From assembly GCF_036373705.1 (NCBI RefSeq), contig NC_089851.1:57851593-57915592 (forward strand): a stretch of 64,000 nucleotides of DNA, read 5' to 3'. Positions 1 through 8,943 of the stretch are shown piece by piece. Origin of the DNA: Amia ocellicauda. Taxonomy: Eukaryota; Chordata; Actinopteri; Amiiformes; Amiidae. Position 1 is the stretch's first letter. Every line of letters begins with the position of its first letter. The notes beneath the pieces are model-generated. The model had not been told where the DNA came from and made no database searches. It saw only the letters and a program-made list of their open reading frames with translations. The position numbers were made by a program, and so were the translations under genes.

Positions 1-93
1 CCATGCTATCAGTCAGTGTGCGTAGGTCTCCCGGTCTGCCCCAAAGCAGTTACGCGCTTGCCCAGCAGAAACTGCGACACCCTCCGTTAACTT

Positions 94-165
94 GGCTCGT
101 TGGTCTAGGGGTATGATTCTTGCTGAGGGTGTGAGAGGCCCTGGGTTCAACTCCAGGACGAGCCC
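94..165 (+). tRNA. tRNA-Pro(AGG)-like copy 1, class B (G33 variant, probable pseudogene)
   Basis: Reference example for class B. The acceptor stem (GGCTCGT with ACGAGCC, discriminator C) and D arm match vertebrate tRNA-Pro. The anticodon loop reads TGAGGGT, so AGG sits in the right place but the near-universal U33 is G. The anticodon stem has two G-U wobbles. In the T arm the standard register (CTGGG with CCAGG) gives one G-A mismatch and one U-G; shifting by one base gives a perfect CCTGG/CCAGG stem but an 8-nt loop. The B box GGTTCAACTCC is intact, so Pol III factors could still bind. U33 is needed for the anticodon U-turn, so decoding function is doubtful. The 3' trailer is the B type (ACTTGGCCCCACTTTGTAG). 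Confidence 0.6.
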
Positions 166-310
166 ACTTGGCCCCACTTTGTAGTCACCGAAGTGTTCGT
201 TCGTTTGCTCTTGAAGGCTGGCTTCTGGGCTCCTCTGCACAAGGGAGGGCTATCGACCTCAGATACTGTTGGCTGTATAGCTGATGGGAAATCAGACTGT
301 CATCTGTGTG

Positions 311-331
311 TTTTGTTTTCTTTAAAGAAAA
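311..331. terminator. candidate distal Pol III terminator with 16-bp palindrome (one per unit)
   Basis: TTTT at 311-314 is the first run of four T after copy 1, 146 nt past the tRNA 3' end; class A units have the same distance (1,494 after copy 3). It is followed at 316-331 by TTTTCTTTAAAGAAAA, a perfect palindrome, and then by a T6 run at 336-341 (T4 in short spacers). The palindrome gives T runs on both strands. Pol III normally stops at T4 or longer, so this is the nearest standard terminator. That it acts as one is inference. The same arrangement recurs in every unit. Confidence 0.5.
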
Positions 332-349
332 TGTGTTTTTTACAAGTTC

Positions 350-418
350 GTTGTTGTTGTTGTTGTTGTTGTTGAGGAGGAGGAGGAGGACATGTAGTGT
401 GTTGTTGAGGAGGAGGAG
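350..418 (+). repeat. compound microsatellite (GTT)8(GAG)5 plus (GTT)2(GAG)4 (one per unit)
   Basis: GTT x8 at 350-373, GAG x5 at 374-388, then a short link and GTT x2, GAG x4 at 401-418. In other units the first GTT tract has four or six copies and the first GAG tract four or five; eight GTT are also seen after copies 44 and 57. These triplet changes explain spacing differences of 3, 9 and 12 bp. The GGA-rich strand is of a kind able to form quadruplex or triplex structures. The polyglutamine and polyproline frames it creates on the minus strand are not gene evidence. Confidence 0.9.
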
Positions 419-686
419 GACGAAATGTGGTTTGCCGGCTTGTTATGGAGACCTTTGCTGAACGTGTACTCCTGAGCTGCACCAAAGGAGAGGCATTCTT
501 TTCAGTTGTTTGCGGGCCTGCTGAACCATGCTCTCAGTGCTGTCTCACTGGGGATACGGTTACCGTTCTGGAAAGACACTTCAGCGCTACAGTCCATGCT
601 ATCAGTCAGTGAGCGTAGGTCTCCCGGTCTGCCCCAAAGCAGTTACGCGCTTGCCCAGCAGAAACTGCGACACCCTCCGTTAACTT

Positions 687-758
687 GGCTCGTTGGTCTA
701 GGGGTATGATTCTCGCTTAGGGTGCGAGAGGCCCTGGGTTCAACTCCAGGACGAGCCC
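687..758 (+). tRNA. tRNA-Pro-AGG: tRNA-Pro(AGG) copy 2, hybrid class H
   Basis: The anticodon arm is the intact A form (CTCGC, loop TTAGGGT, GCGAG, so U33 is present), but the T arm and trailer are the B form (CCTGGG with CCAGG). The switch falls in the variable region between the two arms, so this copy looks like a crossover or gene-conversion product of A and B cassettes. It is the only copy seen with this combination. The anticodon arm is sound, but the T stem carries the same G-A mismatch as class B. Confidence 0.7.
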
Positions 759-1276
759 ACTTGGCCCCACTTTGTAGTCACCGAAGTGTTCGTTCGTTTG
801 CTCTTGAAGGCTGGATTCGGGGCTCCTCTTCACAAGGGAGGGCTATTGACCTCAGATACTGTTGGCTGTATAGCTGATGGGAAATCAGACTGTCATCTGT
901 GTGTTTTGTTTTCTTTAAAGAAAATGTGTTTTTTACAAGTTCGTTGTTGTTGTTGTTGTTGTTGAGGAGGAGGAGGAGGACATGTAGTGTGTTGTTGAGG
1001 AGGAGGAGGACGAAATGTGGTTTGCCGGCTTGTTATGGAGACCTTTGCTGAACGTGTACTCCTGAGCTGCACCAAAGGAGAGGCATTCTTTTCAGTTGTT
1101 TGCGGGCCTGCTGAACCATGCTCTCAGTGCTGTCTCACTGGGGATACGGTTACCGTTCTGGAAAGACACTTCAGCGCTACAGTCCATGCTATCAGTCAGT
1201 GAGCGTAGGTCTCCCGGTCTGCCCCAAAGCAGTTACGCGCTTGCCCAGCAGAAACTGCGACACTCTCCGTTAACTT
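759..1276 (+). other. representative long-form spacer (518 bp)
   Basis: Stands for every stretch between tRNAs spaced about 590 bp. In order: B-type trailer, T-rich palindrome, a run of six T, (GTT)6(GAG)5, a GACATGTAGTGTGTTGTTG link, a second (GAG)4, then about 290 bp of non-repetitive, nearly invariant sequence up to the tRNA. I see no protein gene, second RNA gene or recognisable mobile element in it. The last bases before the tRNA (CCTCCGTTAACTT) contain no clear TATA box. Confidence 0.85.
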
Positions 1277-1348
1277 GGCTCGTTGGTCTAGGGGTATGAT
1301 TCTCGCTTAGGGTGCGAGAGGTCCCGGGTTCAACTCCCGGACGAGCCC
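1277..1348 (+). tRNA. tRNA-Pro-AGG: tRNA-Pro(AGG) copy 3, class A (intact)
   Basis: Reference example for class A. It would decode proline CCU (and CCC through inosine at position 34 if A34 is deaminated, as is known for this isoacceptor). All four stems pair: acceptor GGCTCGT/ACGAGCC, anticodon CTCGC/GCGAG around loop TTAGGGT, and T stem CCGGG/CCCGG around loop TTCAACT, with discriminator C. G18, G19, A14 and A21 are present in the D arm. As I recall it, the only difference from the common vertebrate sequence is C for A in the T loop (standard position 59). There is no intron and no encoded CCA. Internal promoters: A box around TGGTCTAGGGG and B box GGTTCAACTCC. The first TTTT downstream lies 146 nt past the 3' end (1,494). 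The trailer is the A type (GCTTGGCCCCGCTTTGCATT). Confidence 0.93.
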
Positions 1349-1854
1349 GCTTGGCCCCGCTTTGCATTCTCTGAAGCATTCGTTTGTTCTCTCTCGATGC
1401 TTGGCTTCTGGGCTCCTCTGCACCAGGGAGGTCTTTCAACCTCAGATACTGTTGGCTGTGTAGCTGATGGGAAATCAGACTGTCATCTGTGTGTTTTGTT
1501 TTCTTTAAAGAAAATGTGTATTTTACAAGTTCGTTGTTGTTGTTGAGGAGGAGGAGGACATGTAGTGTGTTGTTGAGGAGGAGGAGGACGAAATGTGGTT
1601 TGCCGGCTTGTTATGGAGACCTTTGCTGAACGTGTACTCCTGAGCTGCACCAAAGGAGAGGCATTCTTTTCAGTTGTTTGCGGGCCTGCTGAACCATGCT
1701 CTCAGTGCTGTCTCACTGGGGATACGGTTACCGTTCTGGAAAGACACTTCAGCGCTACAGTCCATGCTATCAGTCAGTGTGCGTAGGTCTCCCGGTCTGC
1801 CCCAAAGCAGTTACGCGCTTGCCCAGCAGAAACTGCGACACCCTCCGTTAACTT
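1349..1854 (+). other. representative short-form spacer (506 bp)
   Basis: Stands for the stretches at 578-bp spacing. It differs from the long form mainly by GTGTATTTTACAAG instead of GTGTTTTTTACAAG, four GTT instead of six, and four GAG instead of five in the first microsatellite. After class A copies it carries the A-type trailer. The roughly 290 bp upstream of the next tRNA are almost identical to the long form. Confidence 0.85.
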
Positions 1855-1926
1855 GGCTCGTTGGTCTAGGGGTATGATTCTTGCTGAGGGTGTGAGAGGC
1901 CCTGGGTTCAACTCCAGGACGAGCCC
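1855..1926 (+). tRNA. tRNA-Pro(AGG)-like copy 4, class B (G33)
   Basis: Identical to copy 1 in the tRNA region. It follows a short-form spacer (578 bp from copy 3) and is followed by a long GTT tract with only four GAG repeats, giving the single 587-bp spacing in the array. Confidence 0.6.
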
Positions 1927-2441
1927 ACTTGGCCCCACTTTGTAGTCACCGAAGTGTTCGTTCGTTTGCTCTTGAAGGCTGGCTTCTGGGCTCCTCTGCA
2001 CAAGGGAGGGCTATCGACCTCAGATACTGTTGGCTGTATAGCTGATGGGAAATCAGACTGTCATCTGTGTGTTTTGTTTTCTTTAAAGAAAATGTGTTTT
2101 TTACAAGTTCGTTGTTGTTGTTGTTGTTGTTGAGGAGGAGGAGGACATGTAGTGTGTTGTTGAGGAGGAGGAGGACGAAATGTGGTTTGCCGGCTTGTTA
2201 TGGAGACCTTTGCTGAACGTGTACTCCTGAGCTGCACCAAAGGAGAGGCATTCTTTTCAGTTGTTTGCGGGCCTGCTGAACCATGCTCTCAGTGCTGTCT
2301 CACTGGGGATACGGTTACCGTTCTGGAAAGACACTTCAGCGCTACAGTCCATGCTATCAGTCAGTGAGCGTAGGTCTCCCGGTCTGCCCCAAAGCAGTTA
2401 CGCGCTTGCCCAGCAGAAACTGCGACACCCTCCGTTAACTT

Positions 2442-2513
2442 GGCTCGTTGGTCTAGGGGTATGATTCTCGCTTAGGGTGCGAGAGGTCCCGGGTTCAACT
2501 CCCGGACGAGCCC
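2442..2513 (+). tRNA. tRNA-Pro-AGG: tRNA-Pro(AGG) copy 5, class A (intact)
   Basis: Fully paired cloverleaf with U33 and AGG, identical to copy 3. A-type trailer and short-form spacer downstream. Confidence 0.93.
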
Positions 2514-3019
2514 GCTTGGCCCCGCTTTGCATTCTCTGAAGCATTCGTTTGTTCTCTCTCGATGCTTGGCTTCTGGGCTCCTCTGCACCAGGGAGGTCTT
2601 TCAACCTCAGATACTGTTGGCTGTGTAGCTGATGGGAAATCAGACTGTCATCTGTGTGTTTTGTTTTCTTTAAAGAAAATGTGTATTTTACAAGTTCGTT
2701 GTTGTTGTTGAGGAGGAGGAGGACATGTAGTGTGTTGTTGAGGAGGAGGAGGACAAAATGTGGTTTGCCGGCTTGTTATGGAGACCTTTGCTGAACGTGT
2801 ACTCCTGAGCTGCACCAAAGGAGAGGCATTCTTTTCAGTTGTTTGCGGGCCTGCTGAACCATGCTCTCAGTGCTGTCTCACTGGGGATACGGTTACCGTT
2901 CTGGAAAGACACTTCAGCGCTACAGTCCATGCTATCAGTCAGTGTGCGTAGGTCTCCCGGTCTGCCCCAAAGCAGTTACGCGCTTGCCCAGCAGAAACTG
3001 CGACACCCTCCGTTAACTT

Positions 3020-3091
3020 GGCTCGTTGGTCTAGGGGTATGATTCTTGCTGAGGGTGTGAGAGGCCCTGGGTTCAACTCCAGGACGAGCCC
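3020..3091 (+). tRNA. tRNA-Pro(AGG)-like copy 6, class B (G33)
   Basis: Same as copy 1. First of three consecutive class B copies (6, 7, 8) each spaced 590 bp, where the usual long/short alternation is broken. Confidence 0.6.
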
Positions 3092-3609
3092 ACTTGGCCC
3101 CACTTTGTAGTCACCGAAGTGTTCGTTCGTTTGCTCTTGAAGGCTGGCTTCTGGGCTCCTCTGCACAAGGGAGGGCTATCGACCTCAGATACTGTTGGCT
3201 GTATAGCTGATGGGAAATCAGACTGTCATCTGTGTGTTTTGTTTTCTTTAAAGAAAATGTGTTTTTTACAAGTTCGTTGTTGTTGTTGTTGTTGTTGAGG
3301 AGGAGGAGGAGGACATGTAGTGTGTTGTTGAGGAGGAGGAGGACGAAATGTGGTTTGCCGGCTTGTTATGGAGACCTTTGCTGAACGTGTACTCCTGAGC
3401 TGCACCAAAGGAGAGGCATTCTTTTCAGTTGTTTGCGGGCCTGCTGAACCATGCTCTCAGTGCTGTCTCACTGGGGATACGGTTACCGTTCTGGAAAGAC
3501 ACTTCAGCGCTACAGTCCATGCTATCAGTCAGTGAGCGTAGGTCTCCCGGTCTGCCCCAAAGCAGTTACGCGCTTGCCCAGCAGAAACTGCGACACCCTC
3601 CGTTAACTT

Positions 3610-3681
3610 GGCTCGTTGGTCTAGGGGTATGATTCTTGCTGAGGGTGTGAGAGGCCCTGGGTTCAACTCCAGGACGAGCCC
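3610..3681 (+). tRNA. tRNA-Pro(AGG)-like copy 7, class B (G33)
   Basis: Same as copy 1. Middle of the run of three class B units with long-form spacers, probably a local unit duplication. Confidence 0.6.
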
Positions 3682-4199
3682 ACTTGGCCCCACTTTGTAG
3701 TCACCGAAGTGTTCGTTCGTTTGCTCTTGAAGGCTGGCTTCTGGGCTCCTCTGCACAAGGGAGGGCTATCGACCTCAGATACTGTTGGCTGTATAGCTGA
3801 TGGGAAATCAGACTGTCATCTGTGTGTTTTGTTTTCTTTAAAGAAAATGTGTTTTTTACAAGTTCGTTGTTGTTGTTGTTGTTGTTGAGGAGGAGGAGGA
3901 GGACATGTAGTGTGTTGTTGAGGAGGAGGAGGACGAAATGTGGTTTGCCGGCTTGTTATGGAGACCTTTGCTGAACGTGTACTCCTGAGCTGCACCAAAG
4001 GAGAGGCATTCTTTTCAGTTGTTTGCGGGCCTGCTGAACCATGCTCTCAGTGCTGTCTCACTGGGGATACGGTTACCGTTCTGGAAAGACACTTCAGCGC
4101 TACAGTCCATGCTATCAGTCAGTGTGCGTAGGTCTCCCGGTCTGCCCCAAAGCAGTTACACGCTTGCCCAGCAGAAACTGCGACACCCTCAGTTAACTT

Positions 4200-4271
4200 G
4201 GCTCGTTGGTCTAGGGGTATGATTCTTGCTGAGGGTGTGAGAGGCCCTGGGTTCAACTCCAGGACGAGCCC
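4200..4271 (+). tRNA. tRNA-Pro(AGG)-like copy 8, class B (G33)
   Basis: tRNA region as copy 1. The 5' flank has private changes (TTACACGCTT in place of TTACGCGCTT, and CCTCAGTTAAC just before the tRNA). Confidence 0.6.
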
Positions 4272-4789
4272 ACTTGGCCCCACTTTGTAGTCACCGAAGT
4301 GTTCGTTCGTTTGCTCTTGAAGGCTGGCTTCTGGGCTCCTCTGCACAAGGGAGGGCTATCGACCTCAGATACTGTTGGCTGTATAGCTGATGGGAAATCA
4401 GACTGTCATCTGTGTGTTTTGTTTTCTTTAAAGAAAATGTGTTTTTTACAAGTTCGTTGTTGTTGTTGTTGTTGTTGAGGAGGAGGAGGAGGACATGTAG
4501 TGTGTTGTTGAGGAGGAGGAGGACGAAATGTGGTTTGCCGGCTTGTTATGGAGACCTTTGCTGAACGTGTACTCCTGAGCTGCACCAAAGGAGAGGCATT
4601 CTTTTCAGTTGTTTGCGGGCCTGCTGAACCATGCTCTCAGTGCTGTCTCACTGGGGATACGGTTACCGTTCTGGAAAGACACTTCAGCGCTACAGTCCAT
4701 GCTATCAGTCAGTGAGCGTAGGTCTCCCGGTCTGCCCCAAAGCAGTTACGCGCTTGCCCAGCAGAAACTGCGACACCCTCCGTTAACTT

Positions 4790-4861
4790 GGCTCGTTGGT
4801 CTAGGGGTATGATTCTCGCTTAGGGTGCGAGAGGTCCCGGGTTCAACTCCCGGACGAGCCC
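4790..4861 (+). tRNA. tRNA-Pro-AGG: tRNA-Pro(AGG) copy 9, class A (intact)
   Basis: Intact cloverleaf as copy 3. The trailer carries a private change (GGCCCAGCTTTG). Confidence 0.93.
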
Positions 4862-5367
4862 GCTTGGCCCAGCTTTGCATTCTCTGAAGCATTCGTTTGT
4901 TCTCTCTCGATGCTTGGCTTCTGGGCTCCTCTGCACCAGGGAGGTCTTTCAACCTCAGATACTGTTGGCTGTGTAGCTGATGGGAAATCAGACTGTCATC
5001 TGTGTGTTTTGTTTTCTTTAAAGAAAATGTGTATTTTACAAGTTCGTTGTTGTTGTTGAGGAGGAGGAGGACATGTAGTGTGTTGTTGAGGAGGAGGAGG
5101 ACAAAATGTGGTTTGCCGGCTTGTTATGGAGACCTTTGCTGAACGTGTACTCCTGAGCTGCACCAAAGGAGAGGCATTCTTTTCAGTTGTTTGCGGGCCT
5201 GCTGAACCATGCTCTCAGTGCTGTCTCACTGGGGATACGGTTACCGTTCTGGAAAGACACTTCAGCGCTACAGTCCATGCTATCAGTCAGTGTGCGTAGG
5301 TCTCCCGGTCTGCCCCAAAGCAGTTACGCGCTTGCCCAGCAGAAACTGCGACACCCTCCGTTAACTT

Positions 5368-5439
5368 GGCTCGTTGGTCTAGGGGTATGATTCTTGCTGA
5401 GGGTGTGAGAGGCCCTGGGTTCAACTCCAGGACGAGCCC
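5368..5439 (+). tRNA. tRNA-Pro(AGG)-like copy 10, class B (G33)
   Basis: Same as copy 1. Start of a five-unit stretch (copies 10-14) that recurs at copies 40-44 with a constant offset of 17,526 bp. Confidence 0.6.
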
Positions 5440-5957
5440 ACTTGGCCCCACTTTGTAGTCACCGAAGTGTTCGTTCGTTTGCTCTTGAAGGCTGGCTTCT
5501 GGGCTCCTCTGCACAAGGGAGGGCTATCGACCTCAGATACTGTTGGCTGTATAGCTGATGGGAAATCAGACTGTCATCTGTGTGTTTTGTTTTCTTTAAA
5601 GAAAATGTGTTTTTTACAAGTTCGTTGTTGTTGTTGTTGTTGTTGAGGAGGAGGAGGAGGACATGTAGTGTGTTGTTGAGGAGGAGGAGGACGAAATGTG
5701 GTTTGCCGGCTTGTTATGGAGACCTTTGCTGAACGTGTACTCCTGAGCTGCACCAAAGGAGAGGCATTCTTTTCAGTTGTTTGCGGGCCTGCTGAACCAT
5801 GCTCTCAGTGCTGTCTCACTGGGGATACGGTTACCGTTCTGGAAAGACACTTCAGCGCTACAGTCCATGCTATCAGTCAGTGTGCGTAGGTCTCCCGGTC
5901 TGCCCCAAAGCAGTTACGCGCTTGCCCAGCAGAAACTGCGACACCCTCCGTTAACTT

Positions 5958-6029
5958 GGCTCGTTGGTCTAGGGGTATGATTCTCGCTGAGGGTGTGAGA
6001 GGCCCTGGGTTCAACTCCAGGATGAGCCC
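5958..6029 (+). tRNA. tRNA-Pro(AGG)-like copy 11, class B' (G33)
   Basis: Reference example for class B'. It is as class B, but the 5' anticodon stem is CTCGC, so only one G-U wobble remains; G33 and the mismatched T stem are kept. The acceptor 3' strand here is ATGAGCC, giving a G-U pair in the acceptor stem. The trailer has CTGTTG where most have CTCTTG. Confidence 0.58.
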
Positions 6030-6535
6030 ACTTGGCCCCACTTTGTAGTCACCGAAGTGTTCGTTCGTTTGCTGTTGAAGGCTGGCTTCTGGGCTCCTCT
6101 GCACAAGGGAGGGCTATCGACCTCAGATACTGTTGGCTGTATAGCTGATGGGAAATCAGACTGTCATCTGTGTGTTTTGTTTTCTTTAAAGAAAATGTGT
6201 ATTTTACAAGTTCGTTGTTGTTGTTGAGGAGGAGGAGGACATGTAGTGTGTTGTTGAGGAGGAGGAGGACGAAATGTGGTTTGCCGGCTTGTTATGGAGA
6301 CCTTTGCTGAACGTGTACTCCTGAGCTGCACCAAAGGAGAGGCATTCTTTTCAGTTGTTTGCGGGCCTGCTGAACCATGCTCTCAGTGCTGTCTCACTGG
6401 GGATACGGTTACCGTTCTGGAAAGACACTTCAGCGCTACAGTCCATGCTATCAGTCAGTGTGCGTAGGTCTCCCGGTCTGCCCCAAAGCAGTTACGCGCT
6501 TGCCCAGCAGAAACTGCGACACCCTCCGTTAACTT

Positions 6536-6607
6536 GGCTCGTTGGTCTAGGGGTATGATTCTCGCTGAGGGTGTGAGAGGCCCTGGGTTCAACTCCATGA
6601 CGAGCCC
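6536..6607 (+). tRNA. tRNA-Pro(AGG)-like copy 12, class B' (G33), T stem altered
   Basis: Class B' with a further T-stem change (CCATG in place of CCAGG), which weakens the T stem in either register. The same private change appears in copy 42, marking the two as duplicates. Confidence 0.55.
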
Positions 6608-7125
6608 ACTTGGCCCCACTTTGTAGTCACCGAAGTGTTCGTTCGTTTGCTCTTGAAGGCTGGCTTCTGGGCTCCTCTGCACAAGGGAGGGCTATCGACC
6701 TCAGATACTGTTGGCTGTATAGCTGATGGGAAATCAGACTGTCATCTGTGTGTTTTGTTTTCTTTAAAGAAAATGTGTTTTTTACAAGTTCGTTGTTGTT
6801 GTTGTTGTTGTTGAGGAGGAGGAGGAGGACATGTAGTGTGTTGTTGAGGAGGAGGAGGACGAAATGTGGTTTGCCAGCTTGTTATGGAGACCTTTGCTGA
6901 ACGTGTACTCCTGAGCTGCACCAAAGGAGAGGCATTCTTTTCAGTTGTTTGCGGGCCTGCTGAACCATGCTCTCAGTGCTGTCTCACTGGGGATACGGTT
7001 ACCGTTCTGGAAAGACACTTCAGCGCTACAGTCCATGCTATCAGTCAGTGAGCGTAGGTCTCCCGGTCTGCCCCAAAGCAGTTACGCGCTTGCCCAGCAG
7101 AAACTGCGACACCCTCCGTTAACTT

Positions 7126-7197
7126 GGCTCGTTGGTCTAGGGGTATGATTCTCGCTTAGGGTGCGAGAGGTCCCGGGTTCAACTCCCGGACGAGCCC
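7126..7197 (+). tRNA. tRNA-Pro-AGG: tRNA-Pro(AGG) copy 13, class A (intact)
   Basis: Intact cloverleaf as copy 3. Its upstream spacer carries the TTTGCCAGCTT variant shared with the spacers before copies 19, 29, 43 and 47. Confidence 0.93.
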
Positions 7198-7703
7198 GCT
7201 TGGCCCCGCTTTGCATTCTCTGAAGCATTCGTTTGTTCTCTCTCGATGCTTGGCTTCTGGGCTCCTCTGCACCAGGGAGGTCTTTCAACCTCAGATACTG
7301 TTGGCTGTGTAGCTGATGGGAAATCAGACTGTCATCTGTGTGTTTTGTTTTCTTTAAAGAAAATGTGTATTTTACAAGTTTGTTGTTGTTGTTGAGGAGG
7401 AGGAGGACATGTAGTGTGTTGTTGAGGAGGAGGAGGACGAAATGTGGTTTGCCGGCTTGTTATGGAGACCTTTGCTGAACGTGTACTCCTGAGCTGCACC
7501 AAAGGAGAGGCATTCTTTTCAGTTGTTTGCGGGCCTGCTGAACCATGCTCTCAGTGCTGTCTCACTGGGGATACGGTTACCGTTCTGGAAAGACACTTCA
7601 GCGCTACAGTCCATGCTATCAGTCAGTGTGCGTAGGTCTCCCGGTCTGCCCCAAAGCAGTTACGCGCTTGCCCAGCAGAAACTGCGACACCCTCTGTTAA
7701 CTT

Positions 7704-7775
7704 GGCTCGTTGGTCTAGGGGTATGATTCTTGCTGAGGGTGTGAGAGGCCCTGGGTTCAACTCCAGGACGAGCCC
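7704..7775 (+). tRNA. tRNA-Pro(AGG)-like copy 14, class B (G33)
   Basis: As copy 1. The preceding flank reads CCTCTGTTAAC in place of CCTCCGTTAAC. Confidence 0.6.
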
Positions 7776-8293
7776 ACTTGGCCCCACTTTGTAGTCACCG
7801 AAGTGTTCGTTCGTTTGCTCTTGAAGGCTGGCTTCTGGGCTCCTCTGCACAAGGGAGGGCTATCGACCTCAGATACTGTTGGCTGTATAGCTGATGGGAA
7901 ATCAGACTGTCATCTGTGTGTTTTGTTTTCTTTAAAGAAAATGTGTTTTTTACAAGTTCGTTGTTGTTGTTGTTGTTGTTGAGGAGGAGGAGGAGGACAT
8001 GTAGTGTGTTGTTGAGGAGGAGGAGGACGAAATGTGGTTTGCCGGCTTGTTATGGAGACCTTTGCTGAACGTGTACTCCTGAGCTGCACCAAAGGAGAGG
8101 CATTCTTTTCAGTTGTTTGCGGGCCTGCTGAACCATGCTCTCAGTGCTGTCTCACTGGGGATACGGTTACCGTTCTGGAAAGACACTTCAGCGCTACAGT
8201 CCATGCTATCAGTCAGTGAGCGTAGGTCTCCCGGTCTGCCCCAAAGCAGTTACGCGCTTGCCCAGCAGAAACTGCGACACCCTCAGTTAACTT

Positions 8294-8365
8294 GGCTCGT
8301 TGGTCTAGGGGTATGATTCTCGCTTAGGGTGCGAGAGGTCCCGGGTTCAACTCCCGGACGAGCCC
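8294..8365 (+). tRNA. tRNA-Pro-AGG: tRNA-Pro(AGG) copy 15, class A (intact)
   Basis: Intact as copy 3. It is the last unit to the left of the duplicated 5,843-bp block; its downstream spacer carries TATTTTCCAAG, which marks the block edge. Confidence 0.93.
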
Positions 8366-8871
8366 GCTTGGCCCCGCTTTGCATTCTCTGAAGCATTCGT
8401 TTGTTCTCTCTCGATGCTTGGCTTCTGGGCTCCTCTGCACCAGGGAGGTCTTTCAACCTCAGATACTGTTGGCTGTGTAGCTGATGGGAAATCAGACTGT
8501 CATCTGTGTGTTTTGTTTTCTTTAAAGAAAATGTGTATTTTCCAAGTTCGTTGTTGTTGTTGAGGAGGAGGAGGACATGTAGTGTGTTGTTGAGGAGGAG
8601 GAGGACGAAATGTGGTTTGCCGGCTTGTTATGGAGACCTTTGCTGAACGTGTACTCCTGAGCTGCACCAAAGGAGAGGCATTCTTTTCAGTTGTTTGCGG
8701 GCCTGCTGAACCATGCTCTCAGTGCTGTCTCACTGGGGATACGGTTACCGTTCTGGAAAGACACTTCAGCGCTACAGTCCATGCTATCAGTCAGTGTGCG
8801 TAGGTCTCCCGGTCTGCCCCAAAGCAGTTACGCGCTTGCCCAGCAGAAACTGCGACACCCTCCGTTAACTT

Positions 8872-8943
8872 GGCTCGTTGGTCTAGGGGTATGATTCTCG
8901 CTGAGGGTGTGAGAGGCCCTGGGTTCAACTCCAGGACGAGCCC
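8872..8943 (+). tRNA. tRNA-Pro(AGG)-like copy 16, class B' (G33)
   Basis: Class B' with normal acceptor stem. First unit of block copy 1; counterpart is copy 26. Confidence 0.58.

Larger units (their letters stand above)
687..1854 (+). repeat. representative 1,168-bp higher-order dimer (590 + 578)
   Basis: From copy 7 to copy 51, spacings follow an almost unbroken 590/578 alternation (with 581 in place of 578 three times and 593 once in place of 590), so the true period over much of the array is the dimer of about 1,168 bp. Class A units usually have the short spacer downstream and class B units the long one. Larger duplications in the array have offsets of 5,843, 10,518 and 17,526 bp, close to 5, 9 and 15 dimers. 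Confidence 0.85.

Noticed and set aside
13-240. 75-codon minus-strand frame recurring in many units
   Set aside because: It is antisense to the whole tRNA. Such frames are a common source of spurious predicted proteins.
539-580. second small RNA gene in the spacer, suggested by strong conservation
   Set aside because: Conservation is explained by array homogenisation. I could not find internal A/B boxes, a snRNA-type promoter or a convincing fold outside the tRNA.
506-709. 67-codon plus-strand frame recurring in nearly every unit
   Set aside because: It ends inside the tRNA D arm and simply reflects low divergence of the repeated spacer. No known domain, and no sign of selection on codons beyond sequence identity.
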